DNA of 64,000 nt from positions 44,299-108,298 of the forward strand of contig CAJNDS010000592.1 in NCBI GenBank assembly GCA_905221605.1, read 5' to 3'. Every line of letters starts with the position of its first letter. The stretch's first letter is position 1. The notes under the pieces are model-generated. The model was not told the origin of the DNA, ran no database searches, and was given only the letters and a program-made list of their open reading frames with translations. A program made the position numbers and the translations under genes. Below are positions 12,943 to 23,808 of this stretch, in pieces. The DNA is from Symbiodinium natans. Lineage: Eukaryota > Sar > Dinophyceae > Suessiales > Symbiodiniaceae.

Positions 12943-13149
12943 TTACGGCACGACTTCAGTTGTCGACTTGTGTCCTGGGACCTTCGTCCCAAAGTACACG
13001 CGGCCGCGATGCAACTTTACATCAACAACTCCGTCCGTGGCAACACCCCTCGCAACGTGAATGAAGGGCCAACTGTCGAGGATTGCACTGACATGAGCAA
13101 AGCGAGGTCCATGCTTTAAGACAGATCTTGCCCCGTCGTCGAAGCAGAG
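12943..13149 (-). CDS. Unidentified terminal exon
   Basis: A 69-codon frame opens after a TAG| acceptor and ends at TAA. It reads CFDDGARSVLKHGPRFAHV and then HVARGVATDGVVDVKLHRGR, a natural protein composition with a beta-rich, Gly/Val-rich second half. It has no ATG, so it is an exon rather than a complete gene. No family is recognised. Confidence 0.5.
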   Translation of the reverse strand, partial: LCFDDGARSVLKHGPRFAHVSAILDSWPFIHVARGVATDGVVDVKLHRGRVYFGTKVPGHKSTTEVVP

Positions 13150-14459
13150 CTATTCTAGCTTGGGCCAACTCAGGTATCCGTGCGTTGCCAGGGGCGCGCG
13201 ACTCAAGACTGGGGGCCTTCTTGAGCCACGCGCTCGGCTTGCCCAAAAGTTTGGAGGGCTGAGTCGGTGGCCAGCACCTGAGCGTATGCTGTCATGGAGG
13301 TGTCAACACCCTGGGGGGAACTTGCTGTCGCAAAATCGATCTCTTCCCCTCCATGTCTCCTCTCCATGTCCCCTGCACCAAGGTGTCAGTCTCCCTCCAT
13401 GGTTGTTCACTGCTGGGGCATGAACCCACGTGATCTCGTTGCCGTACTTCGCACCACCGAGGGCCTCTTCCAGCGCCTAGCCAAGCAACGATCCACACTT
13501 TGGCGATCCTGGACCATTCCACATCGTTCCCTGCTTGCATGTTCCGTGTTCACCGGCCCCCGGAATCAAGATGATCAAGGAAGCTTTCTCAGGGACCTCA
13601 AAGGCCGCATCGCTGTCATCTCTTGCCTGGTAGGTGCACGTAACAGGCACTTCAAGTGGGACTTCAGTGCAGGTCTGTGCAGACCCCAGGCCATTCGGAC
13701 TAGGAATGGGTGGTTGACCGTTAAATCTGTTAGCATTTTTGTGTAGTCTTTTTGTGGCACTCCTTGTGGCAAGATGCCTGTCGCAAGACCGTCACGTCAG
13801 CCAGGGCGGCCAGCGGTGTGCAGTCGAAGAAGCCCAAACTTCGGAAAGTCCTTCAGCGTTGTCACAAGCGCTGTCACAGAAGAACCTCAAAACACTCATT
13901 ACATCCGCTTTTGTTGGCAATCAGTTTAACTCAGCTATATTCAGGTGGCACTCAACACAAGGGTTTCTCTGTTTGAAGTGCAGGTCGTCCTTGGATCCGA
14001 GGATGGGCGGCAGTATACGTAGAAGAGTGGAGGAAGGGGCATAGTACCTGGGCCATGACCCCACCTTTTCACTGGAAACAGAAGGCCGTGTCAAATGCCC
14101 GCATTGCCGCAAGCCTTTGTCTCGGTTTTGAGGATTTTGGCCGCTGGTGTGTCGGTCGGTGACGACATCTCGTTCTTGGCGTTGAGAAAGCGAATGTACT
14201 GGTAGATGCTGGAAGATGATGACGTGTTGGTGGTTTCAGAAGATGACAACAGAAAACTTCCACCCTACCAATACTGACAACAGAAAACTTCCACCCTACC
14301 AATACTATCCAATACTTGTGCGAGAACTTCGGAATGCATGGTTTTACATGGTTTGCAAGTCACAGCATGGTGAAAACATTGCGAGTCATTGGGAATACGC
14401 CGGTGACGGCTTCAGCTGGCCACAGATGGCTGCTAGAGTTGGAATCAATCGGCCATTTA

Positions 14460-14690
14460 TCTCCTCTCTCATCTCTCACTCTCATTTGTCTTCTTCTTCT
14501 TCCTGATTCTCTCATGTTTCTCTCTCGCTCTCTCGTCTGATCTCCCTCTCGTTTCCCTTGACCATTTCCCTTTCATGTTTACTCTCTCATCTCTCTCATT
14601 CCCTCTCATACTCCCTTCTCATCTCTCTATCTCCCGCTCGCACACTCTTGCTCTCTCATTAGCATCATTAGCCTCTCTGCAGTTCTCTCA
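14460..14690. repeat. CT-rich imperfect tract
   Basis: TCTCTC/CATCTC words repeated irregularly for about 230 bp. No coding frame is seen. Confidence 0.8.
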
Positions 14691-15004
14691 GTTGCGCCGC
14701 AGATGACAATGATGCCGTGCTCTTGCTGCGCTTCGGCCGACAACAATCGGGGAGCAGACTCAGCCCAGCATACGCTAGGCGTAGGTGAAGGAAGCCCTGC
14801 GGCACGTGGCCACATTGTGATGCGCAGCACGAATTCCAATAGAAAAGATATCGACCTTTCCCAACAAATGCGGTGGCACACAGACTTTCATCGAAGGCAG
14901 GCCTCGAACACCAAGAAGTCTTGCAGGAAAAATGGGTTGCCCACCTGAGCAATCGACGTGAGATGGCGATTCTCTTCGCATCTCCCTGTCAAAAACCAAA
15001 ATTC

Positions 15005-15410
15005 TCATCGCATCTCCTTGTCAAAAGCCTCATGCAATGTTGGTAAATGTGAGTCCGCAGCTCGGGGCATGTGTTTCTGGAAAGCATCCGCTGCCTCACC
15101 AGAGACCACAAGCCTCATCAGCTGCTTCTCGAAGCTCTTCCGGGCATCTACAAGGGAACGTGCCATCCATGAGTCTGCGCAGCTCTGTCGCAACTTATCA
15201 CCTTTTTTGTGCATCTTCCTAGTGTCGAGCCTGTGTCCTGCCAAGTGTGTGAGGAAACTTCAATTTGCCAAAGCGAGCCAAACATCCGAGGTCCTCACTT
15301 CCAGCCTTCAAAGTAAGCTGAAAGCCTCAAGCTGCCGCGCATCAACAGCTAAGCACATGTTTCTGAGAATAGGGTCCTTCACAAGGAACGCAAGCACAAG
15401 GCGACTCTCT
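15005..15410 (-). CDS. Unidentified helical exons (two, limits uncertain)
   Basis: Two protein-like frames occur on the minus strand. One near 15410-15318 reads RLVLAFLVKDPILRNMCLAV with a possible GC donor. One near 15205-15010 reads SFEKQLMRLVVSGEAADAFQ; a second frame at the same place (RLMDGTFPCRCPEELREAAD) is also plausible. They probably belong to one gene. No family is recognised and exon limits are not fixed. Confidence 0.3.
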
Positions 15411-16943
15411 GGAAGTGGCGGTCAGGGGTCAAAGTGAAAGCTTATAGCTTCGAATGAAAAACTCCCTGTACATGGAGTTTTTGTTTCAAGGCTGCGCCTT
15501 GGCCTTGGAACGACGGCGAAGCGATCGTTAGCAAAGAACTCGCCCTGTACCTGCGCGGAAGAGCTTCACACACAACCCATCGTGCGGTGAAGTATCTTTA
15601 CGTGCATGTGCGCATGTGCACATGTGTTCGCGTGTGCGTGCGCGCGCGCGCGTGCGTGTGTCTGTGTGCGAGCGGCCGTGTTGGGTGTATTAGACTGGGT
15701 CATTTGCGGTCAAATTTGCTTGGTGCAGCCTTCTTGTTTACAAGATATTTCCTTACTACATCTATACATATACATAAATATTGCACGTACTCAGATGTTC
15801 TTTCCCAATTGGTGTGTGCAATGCTTCTTGTGCAGCTCAAGCACATCGTCGCGAAACTGCCAAGACGGCATACATACCGTCACGCATAAGGATGTCGTGC
15901 GCCACTCATCGACAAGAGACATCTTGGTATCTTGAAGTTCTGGACATCAGTTGTCTGAGACAAGGCATGTTTTGCCATGACTCAGCATAATTAACTTGCG
16001 CGTGTAAAGCAGCTTTCATTGACGTGTTCTGATGTAGCTGAAGTTCGAAGTCGGCAGTGCTGCTGCAACATCCTGTAGCGGGTGAAGCAAGTACGTGCCC
16101 ACTTGAGAACGCTTTCACAAATCGATTGTTTGCAAGCCAGTTGGTTTATTGAAGCTAGCACATGAATCAACGATGACATTCAGCCTGCGTGATACATTAC
16201 AGCCGCTGATGTTTTCACAAAACCAACATGCTGCACGAATCACTGCGCCGGAAGCTCTAAACGAAACACTGCACTAGAGTTAACAAAGGCATCACATAAT
16301 ACGTGAAGGGTTCCCTCTCTTTCTTTCCCTCTCTCTTTCTCTCTCATGTACTAGCGTATGTAACATGCACATTGTGTCTCAAACATATTGCTGACGCACG
16401 GGTTTGCGTTGGCGCAAGCTGGAGCAAATTAGCGTTTATACGCATCATGTCGCATTACACATGGTACACGGCTCCTTTCAGGATTGGGTAAGCCCATCTA
16501 CAAGCTACGATGTGCCATGAGGGGGAGGGGCCAAGCACATGCGTCGCGAAATGCGAGAACAACCTTTCAGACAGAATCCGCAGCAGTATGTGCAAGGATG
16601 GCTCCAGGACTGGCACAATGTCCATGTGCGAAGACTTGCAGTGTAAATCGTCGCACCTGTTGCAGCCATATCTCCTCAGAATTGATGTCCTGACAGCTAG
16701 ACAAGCTGCTCTGAGCTCACGATGTGCAAAGCGCATGTCTGATGGTTTCTTAAAGGAGCCTGCAGCAGCTCAAGCCCAGGAAATGGAATCAGCCACTGCA
16801 GATCCCAGCGTGCAAACAGGACATGCGAGTACCTGCTAGTGGTGGGCAGACAGTGTGCAATCGACCCACAATCCGCATGAGCATTCGCTTGACACCAAGG
16901 ATCGGCACGAAGTGTTGAGGATGTTCTCCTCATGCCATCTTAC

Positions 16944-17071
16944 CGCGTCCGCACACCACCTCTCGGCGGGTCGTGGCAGCACTTTCTCAAGCGTTCCCAG
17001 CATCACTTCCTGGATCAATTCTTCAAGTTTCGTCGCAACTGCTCGGCGCTCGTGATTGCTAAGGTCCTCAT
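16944..17071 (-). CDS. Unidentified coding exon with consensus donor
   Basis: An acidic, helical frame (DEDLSNHERRAVATKLEELI, then LEKVLPRPAERWCADA) ends at a perfect GTAAGA donor. It starts after a pyrimidine-rich stretch and CTAG|. Charge pattern and both splice signals support a real internal exon. No family is recognised. Confidence 0.55.
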
Positions 17072-17829
17072 CTAGTGCACGTGCAAGCAACAATCAACCA
17101 CATGAGAATGGAATCGTTGCCATATCCACTTTAGACTTTGCGAAGTCGTAGCGCCAATCCCACTTCTCAGATGCATACGTAGGCCTGACTCTGGCTTTCA
17201 TTCCTTAAGTTGTACTGATTCTAATGTATACATAGCTCGTGGAGCGACGAAAGTGCGCCTGAAGCCCAAGGCCCAGGCTGCATGGTACGGAGCTGGGACA
17301 GTCCGGCGCTCGGCCGCACGTGGTGCCCTCAAGTGCTGGTCATTTACAGAAAATTTTCAGAGCTTGAACATGCTTTGAAGGACTTTAGGATGTGCCCCGT
17401 GGCGTGAAAATTGCGACAGCGCTGCCAGAGCTGCCGTCCGTGAAGCGGATGCCGGAAATGTTCGTTTTCATGGAATCTTCTTCTTTCCTTTGTGAGCTAT
17501 CAAAAGGCCAAGTGTGACGTGCGTCGGCAGCACAGCGAATCTGTCGATGCACTTCGTTTAGCTAGGATGCTGACAACGTGGGCGAAGAACCTGTGATGTC
17601 GTCATGGCCGACATCAGACCTTGCCATGCAACTTTCATTGTTGGCGTGGTGGCATGACACTCATTCTTTTTGAGGCCGGAGTGTGTGAGTGTAAGTACAA
17701 CAGACCAAGTCAGAGTCATCCAAGCCCTTTTAACTGCCATCCTTCCACAAAATCGTCAAGTCAAATCTTCGCTGGACGCCGCCCGACACGTCATCCCTAA
17801 ATCGATGCTTGGTGGCAAGGATCCTGAGT

Positions 17830-17885
17830 AAAACCTAAACCCTAAACCCTAAACCCCAAACCCCAAACCCTAAACCCTAAACCCT
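17830..17885 (-). repeat. CCCTAAA array (left arm of inverted pair)
   Basis: About seven telomere-type units, two of them CCCCAAA variants. It faces the TTTAGGG array at 18005-18157 across 119 bp. Confidence 0.95.
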
Positions 17886-18004
17886 ATGATGCTCTTTCGC
17901 GATCACACGGAAGCCTCAAAAACCGTTTTCCGGAACCTTCTGAGTGCCTTTGACTTGAGGTTCCCAGCCTTGCTGGACCAACCCCGTATCTTGAACGACA
18001 CACG

Positions 18005-18157
18005 GGGTTTAGGGTTTAGGGTTTAGGTTTAGGGTTTAGGGTTTAGGGTTTAGGGTTTAGGGTTTAGGGTTTAGGGTTTAGGGTTTAGGGTTTAGGGTTT
18101 AGGGTTTAGGGTTTAGGGTTTAGGGTTTAGGGACGGCAGGGTTTAGGGACGGCAGGG
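18005..18157 (+). repeat. TTTAGGG array (right arm of inverted pair)
   Basis: About 18 nearly perfect units, ending in two GGACGGCAGGG-interrupted copies. Arabidopsis-type telomere sequence, also the type reported for dinoflagellates. Confidence 0.97.
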
Positions 18158-18974
18158 TCCCCCGCCTCTTCGCCAGCCCGCCCAACCATGGTCCAGGTCG
18201 GGCGGCAACGCGGCGCCAAGCAGCCGCCGGATGCTGCCAAACTAACTGGTACAACTCGAGACAGCTCAACAGCTTATTGTTTATGACTTCGGCCTGACTC
18301 AGCAATTCCACAGGTCGGTCTCCCCAAGCCACCTCACAGACTCACAGAACATTGCACCGGCAACTCCCTGACTCAGTGACGAAGAGCACAGCTCTCACAC
18401 AGCATGCTTGCTACAACAATTTGCAACAACATGTCGTGTTCGTTTCTCTCGCATCTTCTTGTTCTTCTCATTACTCCTCTGCTTCTGCTAAGAGTTTTCT
18501 AGAGGCCTTTGGGTACAGCCGGCCAAACCGATGTGTGTCTCTCTCTCTCTCTCTCTTCCCGGGGGCCGTCGGCCTTTCGTTACCAGTGGTGTGTGTGTGT
18601 GTGTGCGCCCTTGACCGCTGACGACACGTGTAAACGTGAAGAGACAAGGGTTGCCCTGCCAAAGTCGCTACTTCTAATCTCCAGAGGGTGGTCCATGCCC
18701 CAGGGGGTGGCAACCCACTTCATAGAGATGTTAGAGCCCCGCAGTGGCCTCTCATGACCCCTCTTTTTCTACTCCACACAAGTTGCAGTACTGGAATCAG
18801 GTTGCTCGCCTGTCCCGCGACAGCCTTCTGCAGAAACACCTCCAGCGATGCCCATTCCAAAGGTGTCAGCCTCAAACTAAGATTGTAAAATCTGAACTCA
18901 AGCCTTCTGACCCACCCTCAGTGGGGATGTTAGATTTTACGTCAAACCTGCTCCTCGCATCCCCGCTGAGAATC

Positions 18975-19250
18975 CATGGAGGAAAGTCACGCCGAGTATC
19001 CTTGCAGTGCCCACCCCAGATAATCCTGCCGAGTATCCCTGGAGTCCCAAGAGAAGCCCACATAGAAGCCCGCAGAGAATCCCGCCGAGTATTCTTGACA
19101 TAGAAGCCCGATTAATTTGTAGACAAGCTTCAGAGACTCCCCGAGAAGCCCGCCAAGTATCCTGGAGCGTACCCCCCAGAGAAACCTGTAGAGGATCCCA
19201 CCAGTATCCCAGAGAAGCCCACAAGAGTGTCCAAGCTCAGAGAATTCCGC
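18975..19250. repeat. Degenerate minisatellite (GAGTATCC / AGAAGCCC words)
   Basis: The words GCCGAGTATCC, AGAGAATCC and AGAAGCCC recur at irregular spacing for about 270 bp. All three minus-strand frames therefore give Gly/Leu-rich pseudo-repeats, which are not real proteins. Confidence 0.7.
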
Positions 19251-20033
19251 GGAGAGCGAAGTATCTGTAATTGATTTCGGACAGGTGGGGATGATCGAAG
19301 CTTTCCAGGCCAAGGCCCGGACAACGAAGCTCCATCACCAGCAAAGCGACCAGGCTCGAAGTCCCCCTTTCATTTGATCTCATGGTACAATTCAAACAGG
19401 TTCAAACGACATCGCCCGAGCCAGTGGAGCATGGAAGCCTGGCCGGACGGCGCTACACGTCTTAGCTCGTCACCAAGATGACCTGGAGAGCATCGGAGCG
19501 ATCGCCGGTGAAATGCCGCAAAACAGAGAAGCACACAACCGAAAAGGATCCTTAGGGGTCTGCTGTCTTGCGCTGGGGTAGCTGCCGTCACCAGGCAATG
19601 TTTCAACCAGGCGGTGTGGTTGGGGGCCTCGGACAAGGGTGGCTGCCCGCTCGACACACCAGACATTGCAAATTCGCATGCCACAAGAAGAAGACGGAGT
19701 CAACTATGGGGCTGGCAGTCGGGCGCTGCCGGCCTCCGTGAGGCAGTCACGAATGCGAAGAGGTCGGTCGGCCTGGAAGCTGTCTATAATGAGGCTCAGG
19801 GCTGCCACACACAGGCTTGCGTAATCAAGCTAAATCTGGGCACGAATGCACTTAGCGGCACTGGCAGAATCAAGACAACCACCCCAGCACTTCCGCAGGG
19901 ACAACCCCACCGATGCGTCTGATGATGTTTAAGATGCTCAAGTGCAAAATTGGTGCAGAGAGCTTTAAGTCTGAAACTGCAGCCTGATGACATCACAGCC
20001 AGCAATATCTGTACACAAGCAGCAATCCCTTAC

Positions 20034-20243
20034 AGGTGCGGCCAAGCTCAGTAAAGCTTGAAACCAGCTAGAACCTCGACACAGCTCGAGGAGTTCGAGC
20101 CCGAGACCGGCCGATACGTTCGAGGAGATTTCGCCTGCATCAGGTCTCTGAAGAACGTCGGACACTTGCTGCGGTCCGTAGGACGTGCTTGGGACGTGCT
20201 CGTGCTTTCGCAGTCCTTGGCCCTCTAGTAAATCAGACATGTC
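20034..20243 (-). CDS. Unidentified exon, possible gene start
   Basis: The frame begins at CTTCAG|GAC ATG and runs 70 codons to a CCT|GTAAGG donor. The ATG three bases after an AG acceptor would suit either an internal exon or a trans-splicing acceptor for the dinoflagellate spliced leader. The peptide starts MSDLLEGQGLRKHEHV and ends in a Leu-rich helix (LLELCRGSSWFQALLSLAA). No family is recognised. It lies just 3' of the HMGR gene on the same strand. Confidence 0.5.
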
Positions 20244-20415
20244 CTGAAGCCTCGAAAGCCTAAGTGAAATACATGTTGAAGCACTTGAAACTTGTAAATA
20301 CCACGGCTTTTTGCAAGTCGGAGTGCGTGCCCTGCCTCAGCAACTGCGCTGTGTCATCGAAGAACCGTGGAACCCCCAGCATGCAAAGCCTGAGAGGAGA
20401 TTCCGAGAGAGCAGC

Positions 20416-20464
20416 CCGAAACCCTAAACCCTAAACCCGAAACCCTAAACCCTAAACCCTAAAC
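20416..20464 (-). repeat. CCCTAAA interstitial array
   Basis: Six to seven telomere-type units with CCCGAAA variants. Confidence 0.95.
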
Positions 20465-20888
20465 GTGCGGCGCCACGTCTGAGGGCCGATCGCCGCTCGA
20501 GGCACCCGGTTCTGCGGTTTCGGCTCCGCCCGGCTCCGCATGCTCCGCCACTCCAACGTGCAAGGCCCTGGACGTGCGAAAGTGATTCAATGATGGTGAG
20601 CGATTGTCATCTATACATATTTATATCTCGAATTCTACTTTTGGTGTTACTATGGTGATACTTACACATACCTATCATCCGATTATCTAGCTACATGTTT
20701 TCAGTTATTCCATAACAGACCACAACAATTGCATAAGTGAAACGAGTTGGAAGCCAGGAAGCCAAGCAAGTGCAATGCTGCGTCGCAGCGACACTTTTCA
20801 TGACTTCTCTCTGCAGCAACTAGTTGTGAACACAGTCCCTTCCTTCTCATCTGTTATTCAATCTACAAGCTGGTCAGCTGGTTAGTAG

Positions 20889-21422
20889 ATGGCTGCTACG
20901 CCAGATCCTCCAAAGCTTAGTCCGAGTCACAATCGTTGCTCGACTTTCCTTTGGAGGACGAAACAGAAATCCGGAGACTGTAGTCTATACAGCGTCATTC
21001 AGCTGCATGCCCCTGCCTTGTTCACGCCCTGCTGCGCTCGGCGCGTTAGAGGTGCTACGTCAGGCTACCCTACTGTAGTCCGAGGGCAAAGCCGCAACAA
21101 GTTCACAGAGCTTTGCAGGCGAATGAGAAAAGCCATCTCGCGCACTCCCTTGTGCACTCTTGGCTCTTGTCTGGGCGTGCAGCTCGGCTTCCATACAACT
21201 TGTGACTTGTACCATATTGTATCGAGCCAGGATGACGTCGAGTCAGTGCCTGAATTTTCTGGCCAAGCCACATTGGCCGATCTTGCCGAGATGCACTCCA
21301 AAATTACTTTGTGCTGCCTTTTCTGCCAGAAAGAGAGTACTTTCAGCATAATCAGGCATGAATCAAGAGATGCTGCGTCTTCGATGCATCTGATTGGCCC
21401 TCGACTGGCCCACTCGTGCTAA
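20889..21422 (+). CDS. Open frame of 177 codons, doubtful
   Basis: This is one of the longest non-repetitive ATG-to-stop frames in the window and the only reason to list it. The minus strand of the same region is also partly open (21349-21065). Neither shows a known domain. It overlaps the region just 3' of the HMGR gene, so a plus-strand gene here would be convergent with HMGR. Confidence 0.2.
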   Translation: MAATPDPPKLSPSHNRCSTFLWRTKQKSGDCSLYSVIQLHAPALFTPCCARRVRGATSGYPTVVRGQSRNKFTELCRRMRKAISRTPLCTLGSCLGVQLGFHTTCDLYHIVSSQDDVESVPEFSGQATLADLAEMHSKITLCCLFCQKESTFSIIRHESRDAASSMHLIGPRLAHSC

Positions 21423-21574
21423 GGTATAAGATCGTCGGCGATTGATACGTCTGCTACGTAGTGCAGCATTAGAAGGCGTGCTCTGAGCAACGACTCAGCG
21501 GGTCTACATGTGACTACAGTGGCTACATGATGAAACTTGATCCAGGTGGACATCCTGTCCTCACCCCTTGTGCG

Positions 21575-23766
21575 TCATGTTCCAGTGCGCGTCTGCGAAG
21601 GAGCCTCAAACAGCATGTTCTGCGGGTCCAAACAGCTGCCGTAGCAATATTGATATCCCACATGGCCTGTTTCCATGGAGGCGTAAAAGCTGAGCTCGCC
21701 GGAGAGGGCAACGCCTGGTCAATGGATTTTACACAGTCTGCAGCCTCTTCGAGTTCGATGAAACTCACGGGGTTACAGAAGTGAAACGTGTTCATGCGCA
21801 ATGTAGCTAGTGCAGGAAAATACAGCACATAATGAATGGACCAAACGAGTTCCTGTTTTCGTTTTGTGTGCTACCTCTTTTGCTGCGCCTGCACAGATCT
21901 CCGCAAGCTCGTTGGCACTTTGCACGCCCATCATGGACCGGGCAGCCTTGCATGTGCATTCTTCCAGCATCAAGATAGGCTACGTGCAAGGCTACACGAT
22001 GCTGCGCGCGCGTAGGCGCATGCCACCTTGAAGGATGGCAGACTAGTTCCGCCTCCAACATTTGCGACCTCGGCTCATCAAGGAATCAAGGAAAGACCAT
22101 ATCTCAGTTGTCTGTAGCTGGATGCGTGCAAGCAGCAATGATGGAATTCAGCGTGATACTGGCATACAGATCCTGGTCTTCGTGATTGCCGGATCCTGCA
22201 AGCAAGGATTTCCAGAATTAACCTCTGCTTTTGGGGGACCTCGGACTGAAACAGTGCGGAGTAACGATTCAGCAGCTGCCTCCGGAAGGATTGACAAGAT
22301 CAAAGTGGGTCACAGCAGCCTGAGACTCAGCCTGAGCTCAGACCCACAGCAACTCTACTGACTCTACTGCATGCAGATATCTTGGGGCAAGCCAAGCATG
22401 TCATGCAAAAAACCTCAGAAGTAGAGAAAGAGTACTGATTGCACAGGATGTTGGGGGTGTTGTAGGTCATCAGAAACAGGTGCAGGTCTGAGTGCATGCT
22501 CGGAGTTGCATCTGGCGATGTCGGGCTAAAGTTTCGTGCATCTTGGACCTTAGAGGTCTCTTGCATCCACGTGGCTGTGCAAGCTGGGTCATTGCCCGTA
22601 GCAATGTAAAACGCTGCCAAGCCGTTGGCCACGTGGGCGGTGCCTTCCGGCTATGCGAAGTAGCAGAGAACAGCCTTCACACCAGATGTCACCAGGCAAC
22701 GGGGGCCCGCCGGTCATGCAGCCAAGAGTCAGCTGATACCGCCCATGAACTCGTTGGTTCTGTTGTGCATCTTTTGAAATCTCTGCAGCCTGCGCTTTTT
22801 TCGCAGCAGCCAGCAAGGGAGGCTGCCGAAGTGTTGATTGGTGCTACGCGGAATATGGGCTTGCCGGGCTTACAAAACACACTTAGGAGGGCTAGTGAGC
22901 AGATGCACCATCCATCCTGACAAGCACTCTATACTGTAATGTAGAAAATAAATATAGGTAACCGGGTATCCCCCCTCTATACACATATAGTTTTATTCCA
23001 TGTATGTGTTTCTATACATACATACAAGGTGGATGGATATATATATATATATATATGCCATTATATGCCTGTATGCACATGTGCATATGTTTGGGCTACT
23101 GGGCAGCGATGACATCCCTCAAATCGCACCTGTAAGGAGTAGTCCGCAAGATCTTTTGGCAAACTTCCTGCAGTACGACATGTCAGGTTCGTCCACCCCC
23201 TTCAAGGTTGCACCCACAGAAACGAAGCATCTACTTCGGCTTGAAGTGGAAAAGCCCGGAGCATCCGTGGTTCTGTTCCCGACTTCCGGCACGAGCAGGC
23301 ACTGAATTTTCAATGGAAGCAGGGGGGAAGGCGGAATGAAAATGGAAAACAAGGGAAAACATTCAGGGGGCCGAAGCCGTGTTTCGTAAAGCAGCCCTCA
23401 TTTAGTTGGAGATGGGCCGGTGAGTGGTGGGAGATAGATGGGCAGGATCTGTTGCAGCTTTTAACGGAAGGTGCCCGATGGCCTGGCTCCCTGGAATTGG
23501 AGGTCGATTTGAGGTCTGCTTTTGTCAAACTAATGCGTGTCGTACTGTCCAACCCTTGCAAGCGAGCATGTGGCCATCTGCGCAGTCACTCGAAACATGT
23601 CCAAACTCTAACAATAATGATAATCATAATCATCATCATCATCATCATCATAGTAATAAAAAATCATAATGATCATAATAGTAATAAGAACAATAATGAT
23701 AATAATAATACAAGCGCCACCACTAGTAATAACAATAATCGTACTAATAATAATAATAATAGTCAT

Positions 23767-23808
<42 letters not shown>

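Noticed and set aside
22327-22520. Extension of the HMGR exon through DLHLFLMTYNTPN
   Set aside because: The true DLYASITLNS motif was found in the separate exon 22195-22137, so this stretch is most likely intronic.
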